From an uncultured Fidelibacterota bacterium (GTDB taxonomy: Bacteria; Fidelibacterota; Marinisomatia; Marinisomatales; UBA1611), in NCBI GenBank assembly GCA_937893835.1, contig CALCSS010000162.1:1-10642 (forward strand): DNA of 10,642 nucleotides, given 5' to 3'. The position numbers were made by a program, and so were the translations under genes. The notes under the pieces were generated by a model. That model searched no databases, had not been told where the DNA came from, and saw nothing but the letters and a program-made list of their open reading frames with translations. The first letter of the stretch is position 1, and each line of letters begins with the position of its first letter. This document shows positions 1 to 6,441 of the stretch, piece after piece.

Positions 1-34
1 TTCGCACATTTGGAACATCGAAAAAGAAAACTAA

Positions 35-63
35 TATATACTGTCAGTTTAGTCCTCTTTCAA
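35..63 (-). promoter_or_regulatory. Candidate leftward sigma70-type promoter
   Basis: Read on the minus strand, TTGAAA (63-58) is followed after exactly 17 bases by TATATA (40-35). These match the -35 consensus at 5 of 6 and the -10 consensus at 4 of 6. Transcription would start near base 28 and run off the left edge, so the target gene cannot be seen. Chance matches are common in AT-rich DNA, and the spacing is the main support. Confidence 0.3.
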
Positions 64-114
64 CTATGATTCTAGGATAGATACTTCTTCTTTATTTTGC
101 CTTATGAGTTTACA

Positions 115-213
115 CTAATATTGATATGATGTTTTATCAAAGATAATATTGGCCATCTCCAGATTGTTTTTTTTCAATTTATCCAGTTTAGTGCTTGTGT
201 CAATTATATTCAT
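115..213 (-). CDS. Doubtful 32-codon small ORF
   Basis: An ATG at 213-211 opens a 32-codon frame that ends in TAG at 117-115. The predicted peptide begins MNIIDTSTKLDKLKK and is lysine-rich, hydrophilic and lacks a membrane segment. After the TAG the same frame stays open for 16 more codons (114-67) to a second TAG at 66-64, so the whole could be the remnant of a peptide of about 49 residues broken by one stop. Upstream of the ATG there is only a poorly placed AAGG about 20 bases away. I do not recognise the product. A chance ORF in AT-rich intergenic DNA is the more likely explanation. Confidence 0.12.
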   Translation of the reverse strand: MNIIDTSTKLDKLKKNNLEMANIIFDKTSYQY

Positions 214-277
214 TTTTCTATATTCGTTTTAGCCAACCTTGTGTTTTAATAAGCTTTCATTTTTCATCCTTTTTTAT

Positions 278-306
278 TTGTAACTAAACGAGAGTTCATG
301 TATTTG
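278..306 (+). promoter_or_regulatory. Weak candidate promoter of nrdJ
   Basis: TTGTAA (278-283) is followed after 17 bases by TATTTG (301-306), about 31 bases before the nrdJ start codon. Both hexamers are imperfect (4 of 6 and 3 of 6). Placement and spacing are right, and the -10 element lies inside the palindromic region at 289-320. That would suit repression by a DNA-binding protein, but this is inference. Confidence 0.22.
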
Positions 307-320
307 AGTACGTACTCTCG
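289..320. promoter_or_regulatory. Nested inverted repeats upstream of nrdJ, possible operator
   Basis: CGAGAGT (289-295) and ACTCTCG (314-320) form a perfect 7-bp inverted repeat with an 18-base spacer. The right arm overlaps a perfect 12-bp palindrome, GAGTACGTACTC (306-317). The two structures are mutually exclusive as RNA hairpins. As DNA, the 12-bp palindrome is the size of a typical dimeric repressor half-pair. The site ends 17 bases before the start codon and 6 bases before the Shine-Dalgarno AGGA (327-330), so it could act on transcription or on translation. It does not match the NrdR box as I know it. Confidence 0.35.
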
Positions 321-337
321 AATAATAGGAATATAGA

Positions 338-2731
338 ATGGCAGAAGCAATGGAACTCGACCTCTCAGTTAATCAACCAGGGGAAAAACCTCTTGAAAAT
401 CCCATTGCACCGCCTGTAGCAGCATTAGAAAATCAAGCAAGTGAAAACATACCGCAAGAATATACTATTCAAGACTATTATAAGGATGACAATCTTGGTT
501 CTGATGTACTCAAACAAAAATATTTAGCACCTTGGGAGAAGCATCCCTACCAACTTTGGACCAGGCAGGCTACTGCATTGTCATCAGTTGAAAAAACAAA
601 AACCCTAAGAACAAAATGGGAAAAGAAATTTTTCTCTATCCTCGAAGATTTTAAATTTGTACCAGGTGGGCGCATTATGCATGGTGCAGGTAGAGAAGAC
701 ATCACAACAACATTGAACAACTGTTATGTTGTTGCAGTAAGAGATGACTCCATTAAATCTATTTATGATACAATTATTGATGAAGCTTTAACATATAAAT
801 ATGGTGGTGGCTGCGGTCATGACCTTTCAGTACTAAGGCCATCTGGAAAAGCTATTAATGGAACTGGAGGAGAGTCTTGCGGTCCAACAGGATTCATGAA
901 TCTATTTAGTGAAAATACAAATACCATAGCGCAACATGGTCGTAGAGGCGCAAATATGCAAACCCTACGGATAGACCACCCTGACATCAATAAGTTCATC
1001 AGCATTAAGACTGGTGACGTAGATATGGTAAAATATTCTAATATATCAGTTTTATTGACACATGATTTTATGGAAGCTGTGAAAGAAGATAAGAATTTTG
1101 ATCTGACCTATGAAGGTGAGGTTTATGAAACAGTTAAAGCAAAGGAATTATGGAATAAAATCATAGAACATGCGCATTCAAGTGCAGAACCAGGTCTTCT
1201 ATTCTGGGATACTATGAAAGACTACCATAATGCAGAATATTGCTCACCATTGGTATCAACAAATCCTTGTGCAGAACAACCATTACCCGATGGTGGATGT
1301 TGTAATCTTGGTGCAGTTAACCTAGAAAGATTTGTTGATGAAAATGGAAATTTTATGATATCCCAATTTAAAGAGACGGTAGCAATTGGTACTCGATTCC
1401 TAGATAACGTAGTAGACTACAACATGGATCGCCATGCCTTAGAAGACCAAAAACAAAATGCCACAAATGATAGAAGAGTAGGCCTTGGCATATTGGGTCT
1501 GGGTGATATGCTCGTTCGTTTAGGTATAAAATATGATAGCGAAGATGCACTGCAGACCATCGAACAAATCATGCAGATTTTCAGAGATACTGCATACGAG
1601 ACCAGTGCTCAATTAGCTGTTGAAAAAGGACAGTATCCTAATTTTGATTGGGCAGGATATTCCAAAAGTAAATTTGTCAAAAACTTACCTAAATCTCTAC
1701 AGGAGAAGATAAAAAAGAATGGCATAAGAAATTGCACACTCACAACTGTTGCTCCTACTGGCAGTGGAGCGATCGTAGCACGCGTGACATCAGGTGTAGA
1801 ACCAATTTTTGCAACATCATATAAAAGGCGTGTTAAGGAAAATGATGGTTATGGAAAATCCTTTCGAGAGTATACCGTCTATCATCCCATCATTGAAACT
1901 CTATTTGGAACAGATGAAAGTTTACCAGACCATGTAGTTACAGCTCATCACATTGATCCTTATTTTAGAGTTAGAATGCAAGGTGAAATTCAAAAGTATA
2001 TCGATTCATCAATCTCCTCTACCGTTAACCTAGCTGAGGATATAACAGTTGAAACAATAGCAGATATATATTTGACCGCTTATGAGGCTGGTCTCAAAGG
2101 AATCACTGTATATCGTGAAGGTAGTAGAGAAGGCATCCTAATCACTGAAAAAAAGGAAGAAAATAGCGCTACAGAACAAGCTGAGAATAGTAAGATGGCC
2201 TTAGAAACTAAGATTGACAAAAGTCCTCGTACAAGGCCAACCCAGACCTCAGGTGTTACAAGACGAATACGTACAGGTGAAGGCACATTGTATATCACTA
2301 TAAATGAAGATGAAAATGGGTTATGTGAGGTATTCACAACAATTGGTAAAGCAGGTGGTAATGCTGCTGCTCAATCAGAGGCAATTAGTAGATTGATTTC
2401 ACTATCACTACGGTCAGGACTTGATCCCCATGCAATTGTCAGGCAGTTGAAAGGTATATCAGGACCAAATCCTACTTGGGAAGATGGTAGACTTATCTTA
2501 TCAACTCCAGATGCCATTGGAAAGGCACTTGATGACTATTTATCCGAAAGAAAAGATAAACCATTAAATGATGGCATCGAATCAAATGTAGATAAGCCTC
2601 GAATTACTCTAGCGCAAGAGCAAACTGAAGACCAAGGTATGATGATTTGCACTGAATGTCACAATCATAGTGTTCTAAATGAAAGTGGTTGTCTGACATG
2701 TCGAGAATGTGGTTGGTCTAAATGTGATTAA
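338..2731 (+). CDS. nrdJ: Class II (adenosylcobalamin-dependent) ribonucleoside reductase NrdJ
   Basis: This cytoplasmic enzyme reduces ribonucleotides to deoxyribonucleotides, using adenosylcobalamin as radical generator and needing neither oxygen nor a second radical subunit. The 797-residue protein has the expected architecture. NNC129 supplies the first redox cysteine. The finger loop NPCAEQPL (309-316) carries the thiyl cysteine C311 with N309 and E313. CC at 321-322 supplies the partner redox cysteine, and APTGS (472-476) leads into TSGVEP (484-489). Residues about 643-735 match the TSCPD domain common in this family. The C-terminus is a cysteine-rich, zinc-ribbon-like tail (C771, C774, C785, C788, C791, C796), as expected for the swinging-arm dithiol that re-reduces the active site. 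No N-terminal ATP-cone is visible; the first 40 residues are a proline/glutamate-rich linker. The ATG has AGGA (327-330) seven bases upstream. A later ATG at codon 5 is possible. The gene stands alone and converges on frr. Confidence 0.96.
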   Translation: MAEAMELDLSVNQPGEKPLENPIAPPVAALENQASENIPQEYTIQDYYKDDNLGSDVLKQKYLAPWEKHPYQLWTRQATALSSVEKTKTLRTKWEKKFFSILEDFKFVPGGRIMHGAGREDITTTLNNCYVVAVRDDSIKSIYDTIIDEALTYKYGGGCGHDLSVLRPSGKAINGTGGESCGPTGFMNLFSENTNTIAQHGRRGANMQTLRIDHPDINKFISIKTGDVDMVKYSNISVLLTHDFMEAVKEDKNFDLTYEGEVYETVKAKELWNKIIEHAHSSAEPGLLFWDTMKDYHNAEYCSPLVSTNPCAEQPLPDGGCCNLGAVNLERFVDENGNFMISQFKETVAIGTRFLDNVVDYNMDRHALEDQKQNATNDRRVGLGILGLGDMLVRLGIKYDSEDALQTIEQIMQIFRDTAYETSAQLAVEKGQYPNFDWAGYSKSKFVKNLPKSLQEKIKKNGIRNCTLTTVAPTGSGAIVARVTSGVEPIFATSYKRRVKENDGYGKSFREYTVYHPIIETLFGTDESLPDHVVTAHHIDPYFRVRMQGEIQKYIDSSISSTVNLAEDITVETIADIYLTAYEAGLKGITVYREGSREGILITEKKEENSATEQAENSKMALETKIDKSPRTRPTQTSGVTRRIRTGEGTLYITINEDENGLCEVFTTIGKAGGNAAAQSEAISRLISLSLRSGLDPHAIVRQLKGISGPNPTWEDGRLILSTPDAIGKALDDYLSERKDKPLNDGIESNVDKPRITLAQEQTEDQGMMICTECHNHSVLNESGCLTCRECGWSKCD

Positions 2732-2748
2732 TTTGTTTAAATATTATA

Positions 2749-2791
2749 ATGAATAAAAAAGGCCCATTATAAATGGGCCTTTTTTATTCAT
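2749..2791. terminator. Bidirectional intrinsic terminator between nrdJ and frr
   Basis: The arms 2749-2768 and 2772-2791 are perfectly complementary over 20 bp and enclose a 3-base loop (ATA). The core is GGCCCATT/AATGGGCC, flanked by A6 on the left and T6 on the right, so each strand gives a GC-rich hairpin followed by a U-run. It lies 17 bases after the nrdJ stop and 16 bases after the frr stop on the opposite strand, so it can end transcription from both sides. Confidence 0.93.
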
Positions 2792-2807
2792 ATTCTTTTG
2801 ATTTGAA

Positions 2808-3365
2808 TTATACTTCCAAGATTTCTTTCTCTTTATCATTTTGAAGACAATTTAATTTATCAATATTCTCATCAGTTATCTTTTGAATCTCTGCTTCGTT
2901 ATCTTTAATTATATCTTCAGATACATGGCCATCCTTTTCGAGATCATGAAGTCTATGAATACCATCTCTTCTGACATTCCTAACGGCGACTCTACCATCT
3001 TCAACAAGTTGATGTACAAATTTATTTAATTCTTGTCTCCTCTCTTCACTTAATGGAGGAATTGGTATTAAAACAGCCGTTCCATTATTACCAGGAGTAA
3101 AACCCATATTTGCATCCATAATCGCTTTTTCTATGATTGGAATTAAGGTTTTTTCATAAGGGGTCAAAGTAATGAGTCTAGGTTCAGGTACTGATATAGT
3201 AGAAACCTGATTCAATGGAGTCATCGACCCATAGTAGTCAACCACCAAAGAATTGAACATATCTGGATTTGCTCTGCCGGTTCGAACCTTATTTAACTCC
3301 ATATTGGCATGGGAGACTGCTTGTTCCATTCTATGTTTAACGTCATTGATAATATCATCAATCAT
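2808..3365 (-). CDS. frr: Ribosome recycling factor
   Basis: RRF acts with EF-G to split the post-termination ribosome and release mRNA and tRNA. The product has 185 residues, the usual family length. Visible landmarks are VRTGRANP (27-34), the beta-rich domain II segment YYGSMTPLNQVSTISVPEPR (44-63), VRNVRRD (128-134) with the conserved arginine near 132, and a long charged C-terminal helix (about 150-185). The ATG at 3365 is chosen because AGAGG (3378-3374) lies 8 bases upstream. A GTG directly before it (3368) would leave only 5 bases and add one residue. The Shine-Dalgarno lies inside the last codons of pyrH, and the pyrH TAA directly abuts the GTG, so the two genes are probably translationally coupled. 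This is the last gene of the cluster before the shared terminator. Confidence 0.96.
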   Translation of the reverse strand: MIDDIINDVKHRMEQAVSHANMELNKVRTGRANPDMFNSLVVDYYGSMTPLNQVSTISVPEPRLITLTPYEKTLIPIIEKAIMDANMGFTPGNNGTAVLIPIPPLSEERRQELNKFVHQLVEDGRVAVRNVRRDGIHRLHDLEKDGHVSEDIIKDNEAEIQKITDENIDKLNCLQNDKEKEILEV

Positions 3366-3368
3366 CAC

Positions 3369-4088
3369 TTATACCTCTTTTACTAATGTACCTATTTTAG
3401 CACCCAATACAAGTTCTTTCAAGTCTCCTGGATTATTGATGTTAAATACCTGAATTGGAAGATTATTTTCTTTGCATAAAGTAATCGCAGTGAGGTCCAT
3501 AACCCTAAGATTGTTACTTAAAACTTTGGAAAAAGATATTGAATCAAATTTATTAGCATTCGGATTATCCATAGGATCTGAATCATATACACCATTGACC
3601 TTTGTTCCTTTTATGACAATTTCAGCGCCAAGTTCTTTTGCGCGAAGAGCAGCTGCTGAATCTGTAGTAAAAAAGGGATTACCCGTTCCTCCAGAGATAA
3701 TAACAATTCTACCTTTTTCAAGATGTCTTATGGCTCGCCTTCTTATATATGGTTCGGCCACTTGAGGAATATTTATCGCAGATAATGTACGTGTATCACA
3801 ATTGGCTTTTTCTAAGGCATCTTGTACAGTAATAGCATTCATAATTGTAGCTAGCATGCCTAAATAATCACCAGTTACTCTATCCATACCATTCCCAGCC
3901 GCTTGAATACCACGGAAAATATTTCCAGCTCCAATTATGAGGCCAATTTCTATGCCTAGTTCATATACAGACCTAACTTCATTTGCTAAATAAGATGCTT
4001 TTTCGGAATCAATACCAAAACCTTTATCTCCAGCCAATACTTCACCTGATAGTTTCAGGAGTATTCGGCTATACTTGGGCTCGGCCAT
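3369..4088 (-). CDS. pyrH: UMP kinase
   Basis: PyrH phosphorylates UMP to UDP with ATP, the step after de novo UMP synthesis, and in bacteria works as a hexamer of the amino-acid-kinase fold. The 239-residue protein has LKLSGE (11-16) for phosphate binding, GAGNIFRG (53-60), GGTGNPFFTTD (133-143) at the UMP site, KVNGVYDSDP (163-172) and MDLTA (197-201). Length is normal. The ATG lies 9 bases after the tsf stop and has no recognisable Shine-Dalgarno, so coupling to tsf translation is likely. The link to the pyr genes upstream is functional: this enzyme consumes the UMP that PyrB and PyrC help to make. Confidence 0.97.
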   Translation of the reverse strand: MAEPKYSRILLKLSGEVLAGDKGFGIDSEKASYLANEVRSVYELGIEIGLIIGAGNIFRGIQAAGNGMDRVTGDYLGMLATIMNAITVQDALEKANCDTRTLSAINIPQVAEPYIRRRAIRHLEKGRIVIISGGTGNPFFTTDSAAALRAKELGAEIVIKGTKVNGVYDSDPMDNPNANKFDSISFSKVLSNNLRVMDLTAITLCKENNLPIQVFNINNPGDLKELVLGAKIGTLVKEV

Positions 4089-4097
4089 CTAGAAGAT

Positions 4098-4721
4098 TTA
4101 TACTTGGCCGTTACTTGGTACGGAGGGTGACTCGCCAATTGCGAATCGAACAAAGCGATTAATACAAATATTTTCGCCTAATGTTGCAATGGTCGCTGTT
4201 AGGAGATCGTTAATCTTTTTATCTGGGTCTTTGATATAGGTCTGTTCCATCAGGCATGATTCTTGAAAGAATTTAGTGAGTCTTCCTTCTACCATTTTTT
4301 CAATGATATTTTCCGGTTTTCCCTCGGATTTTGCCTGTTCAGTGAAAATCTCTTTTTCTCTGCTTATTAATGAGTCACTTATAGATTCTCTATCTAATGC
4401 AACGGGGTTGGTTGCAGCTATTTGCATAGAAAGGTTATGAGCAAGTTCTGTAAATCCATCCGTTTTAGCTACAAAATCAGTTTCACAATTTAATTCTAAT
4501 AATACACCTAGTCTACCACCAGCATGAATATAGGAATATACAAGACCTTCCCTTGTGTCACGAGTACCTTTCTTTTCTGCTTTTGTAATACCAGATTTTC
4601 TTAGATTGTCTACAGCCTTGTTTAAATCTCCTTCTGACTGAACCAGTGCTTTTTTACAATCCATCATACCCGCACCGGTTTTCTCACGAAGAGTTTTTAC
4701 CAGTTTTGCATCTATGCCCAT
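4098..4721 (-). CDS. tsf: Elongation factor Ts (short form)
   Basis: EF-Ts is the nucleotide exchange factor that releases GDP from EF-Tu. The N-terminal UBA-like domain is clear (residues 1-50, with LREKTGAGMMDCKKAL at 11-26), and the EF-Tu-contacting motif TDFVA lies at 81-85. At 207 residues it is far shorter than the E. coli protein (about 283) and close to the Thermus-type compact form; the long coiled-coil insertion is not visible. C-terminal residues 158-195 look like the end of the core domain, so I read this as a natural short form and not a truncation. The start ATG has AGGAAG (4736-4731) nine bases upstream, inside the end of rpsB, and only one base separates it from the rpsB stop. 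Confidence 0.95.
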   Translation of the reverse strand: MGIDAKLVKTLREKTGAGMMDCKKALVQSEGDLNKAVDNLRKSGITKAEKKGTRDTREGLVYSYIHAGGRLGVLLELNCETDFVAKTDGFTELAHNLSMQIAATNPVALDRESISDSLISREKEIFTEQAKSEGKPENIIEKMVEGRLTKFFQESCLMEQTYIKDPDKKINDLLTATIATLGENICINRFVRFAIGESPSVPSNGQV

Positions 4722-4722
4722 C

Positions 4723-5538
4723 TTATTCTTCTTCCTGTTTTACATCATCCAGTTCTTCATTTGATGACTGTTGATCCTTTTCAGAAAGATTTCGAACGGT
4801 TGTTTTTTGAACAGAATCTTTGGTTTCGGTTTCATCTGTTCTTGTTTCTTCTTCTGAAGATTTTCCACTAGCATTCAGAACTGAATCTGCCAATGCAGAT
4901 ATGATGAGTTGTATAGTTCTCATTGAATCATCATTGGCTGGTATAGGGTAATCTACCTTTTTCGGATTTGTATTTGAATCTACAATTGCAACTACGGGTA
5001 TTTCTAATCTTTTGGCCTCTCTTATAGCTGTATCCTCATATTGTGCATCAACAACGATCAGCGCATCTGGTAAACGCCTCATATCTTTTATTCCTCTATG
5101 TTGATCAGCTAATTTCACTTTTTCACGATTAAGCATTTGGGTCTCTTTCTTTGTCATATTCTCATAGAGATTGGACCCTTCCTTTTCGAGCATTTTTAAG
5201 CGCTTGATACTTTTTTTAATTGTAGAAAAATTAGTAAGTGTTCCTCCCAGCCAGCGTTCGACAATATAGAACATTGAACATCTATCTGCCTCTTGTTGAA
5301 CAATATCTTGTGCTTGTTTCTTTGTTCCAACAAATAGTATTTCACCATTTTTACCAACTATATCTTTTACAAAGCCACAGGCTTTATTTATTGATTCAAT
5401 TGTTGATTCAAGATTTATGATGTGTACACCATTCTTTTCGAGAAGGATATACGGTTTAAAATTTGGATCCCATTTTCTGGTAACATGTCCAAAATGAGCT
5501 CCTGTACCTAATAGATCTTCAAATTTTACTTCAGCCAT
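4723..5538 (-). CDS. rpsB: 30S ribosomal protein S2 with acidic C-terminal tail
   Basis: S2 binds late to the 30S subunit near the mRNA exit and helps recruit S1. The 271-residue product starts MAEVKFEDLLGTGAHFGH and carries ERWLGGTLTNF (94-104) and LPDALIVVD (156-164). The conserved domain ends near residue 222. Residues 223-271 form a 49-residue low-complexity tail rich in Glu, Asp, Ser and Thr, ending in EEE; this makes the protein about 30 residues longer than E. coli S2. The frame is open a further 27 codons upstream to 5619, but that part overlaps rpsI and has no S2 similarity, so the ATG at 5538 is preferred. It lies 4 bases after the rpsI stop and has no Shine-Dalgarno, only an A-rich stretch. 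Confidence 0.96.
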   Translation of the reverse strand: MAEVKFEDLLGTGAHFGHVTRKWDPNFKPYILLEKNGVHIINLESTIESINKACGFVKDIVGKNGEILFVGTKKQAQDIVQQEADRCSMFYIVERWLGGTLTNFSTIKKSIKRLKMLEKEGSNLYENMTKKETQMLNREKVKLADQHRGIKDMRRLPDALIVVDAQYEDTAIREAKRLEIPVVAIVDSNTNPKKVDYPIPANDDSMRTIQLIISALADSVLNASGKSSEEETRTDETETKDSVQKTTVRNLSEKDQQSSNEELDDVKQEEE

Positions 5539-5542
5539 ATTT

Positions 5543-5935
5543 TTATCGTTTTGAGAATTGAAAGTTTTTTCTTGCTCCTGGTTGTCCAGGTTTTTTTCGT
5601 TCAACCTTCCTAGCATCACGTGTTAAAAAACCCTTTTCTTTAAGAATGGTTCTATAATCACTATTTACGCCAAGAAGCGCCCTTGAAATACCTAAGCGAA
5701 TTGCACCTGCTTGTCCAGTAAGTCCACCACCATTAACATTGACTTCTATATTGTAGGACTTTTCTCCTTCAACTGCAACTAGCGGTTGCAATACGATTGT
5801 GGCCAAGGTATCTCTACAGAGATAGTCCTTGAAGGACTGGCCATTAACCTTTATATGACCTTTCCCAGGGGTTAAATACACTCGCGCTATTGATCTTTTT
5901 CGCCTACCTGTTCCATAGAATGTTGTATCTGACAT
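5543..5935 (-). CDS. rpsI: 30S ribosomal protein S9
   Basis: S9 belongs to the 30S head; its C-terminal tail reaches the P site and contacts the tRNA anticodon stem-loop. The 130-residue protein shows GTGRRKRSIARV (8-19), GGGLTGQAGAIRLGISRAL (69-87), RDARKVERKKPG (106-117) and the invariant C-terminal FSKR (127-130). The length is normal and the protein is very basic, as expected. The ATG is 4 bases after the rplM stop, with no clear Shine-Dalgarno (a TAGAG lies about 10 bases upstream). The rplM-rpsI pair is conserved across bacteria. Confidence 0.97.
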   Translation of the reverse strand: MSDTTFYGTGRRKRSIARVYLTPGKGHIKVNGQSFKDYLCRDTLATIVLQPLVAVEGEKSYNIEVNVNGGGLTGQAGAIRLGISRALLGVNSDYRTILKEKGFLTRDARKVERKKPGQPGARKNFQFSKR

Positions 5936-5939
5936 AACT

Positions 5940-6368
5940 TTATAACTCTAGCAATTTAGGTTGTTGGGCAGAATGTGGATGCTCTGTCCCAGAATACACT
6001 TTTAGATTAGTATTAATACTGCGACCCAATCTGTTATGAGGCAACATTCCTTTAACAGCATTTTCTAGAATCCTCTCAGGTTTTGATCGTCTAAGTTCTG
6101 CCAAACTTGTTTCACTACCTCCCCCGGGATATCCTGTATGCTTGAAATAGGTCTTGTCAGTCTCTTTATCACCAGTGACCTTAATCTTTTCGGCATTGAT
6201 TACTATAACAAAATCACCCATATCCATATGAGGTGTAAAGTTTACTTTATGCTTACCTCTCAAGATTTGTGCAACTTTAGATGCAAACCTGCCAAGGACC
6301 TGACCTTCAGCGTCAGCTATCCACCAGTCTTTGTTAATCTCTGATTTTTTTATTGATATAGTCTTCAT
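5940..6368 (-). CDS. rplM: 50S ribosomal protein L13
   Basis: L13 is an early-assembling 23S rRNA-binding protein. The 142-residue product has the N-terminal DWWIADAEGQVLGRFAS segment (14-30), GYPGGGSETSLAELRRSKPE (79-98) and the family signature VKGMLPHNRLGR (105-116). The length matches the family. It opens the ribosomal-protein part of the cluster. The 73 bases upstream separate it from pyrC and hold a weak promoter candidate. No Shine-Dalgarno precedes the ATG. A three-codon out-of-frame ORF (ATG AAA TGA, 6373-6365) overlaps the start codon, and I attach no function to it. Confidence 0.97.
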   Translation of the reverse strand: MKTISIKKSEINKDWWIADAEGQVLGRFASKVAQILRGKHKVNFTPHMDMGDFVIVINAEKIKVTGDKETDKTYFKHTGYPGGGSETSLAELRRSKPERILENAVKGMLPHNRLGRSINTNLKVYSGTEHPHSAQQPKLLEL

Positions 6369-6390
6369 TTCATTTCGAATAAAGCCCGCG

Positions 6391-6420
6391 AACTTAGACT
6401 TTTGCTCTTCCCCTAGTCAA
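6391..6420 (-). promoter_or_regulatory. Candidate promoter of the rplM-rpsI-rpsB-tsf-pyrH-frr cluster
   Basis: On the minus strand TTGACT (6420-6415; 5 of 6 to the -35 consensus) is followed after 18 bases by TAAGTT (6396-6391; 3 of 6 to the -10 consensus). Directly after comes a GC-rich CGCGGGC (6390-6384), like the discriminators of growth-rate-controlled ribosomal promoters. The same bases also resemble the Bacteroidetes-type pattern TTG, about 20 bases, TAnnTTTG, with one mismatch (TAAGTTCG). Transcription would begin about 16-20 bases before the rplM ATG. Confidence 0.35.
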
Positions 6421-6441
6421 TGAATTTTCTTAAAAAAGATA

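Larger units (their letters stand above)
1..337. other. AT-rich intergenic region upstream of nrdJ
   Basis: No convincing protein or RNA gene is visible in this stretch. It is strongly AT-rich and contains a T8 run near 167-174. It holds a candidate leftward promoter (35-63), a doubtful 32-codon minus-strand ORF (115-213), a possible nrdJ promoter (278-306) and a nested palindrome (289-320). The layout suggests a divergent intergenic region between nrdJ and a leftward gene outside the window; this is inference, because no such gene is seen here. I found no cobalamin-riboswitch B12 box and no pair of NrdR boxes close to nrdJ. Confidence 0.6.

Noticed and set aside
31..48. Partial resemblance to an NrdR box (ACTAATATATACTGT)
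   Set aside because: It matches poorly, has no second copy at the usual spacing, and lies about 300 bases from the nrdJ start; it also overlaps a leftward promoter candidate.
1..337. Cobalamin riboswitch upstream of the B12-dependent reductase
   Set aside because: No B12-box-like sequence or long paired core is visible; such switches usually control B12-independent isozymes or B12 uptake, not the B12-dependent enzyme.
3253..3765. Plus-strand ORFs opposite frr and pyrH (3253-3453, 3472-3765)
   Set aside because: They lie fully antisense to well-recognised genes, show no recognisable domain and lack upstream signals; they are shadows.
4098..4721. tsf as a truncated gene
   Set aside because: Both the N-terminal domain and a core domain with TDFVA are present, the ends look intact, and compact EF-Ts proteins of about 200 residues are known.
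5539..5619. 27-codon N-terminal extension of rpsB
   Set aside because: It overlaps the end of rpsI in another frame, has no S2 similarity, and the standard S2 start (MAEVKFEDLL) is at 5538.
6369..6441. Structured L13 autoregulatory leader upstream of rplM
   Set aside because: Only short, weak pairings can be drawn (for example TTTATT/AATGAA around CGA), and the likely start site leaves too short a leader.
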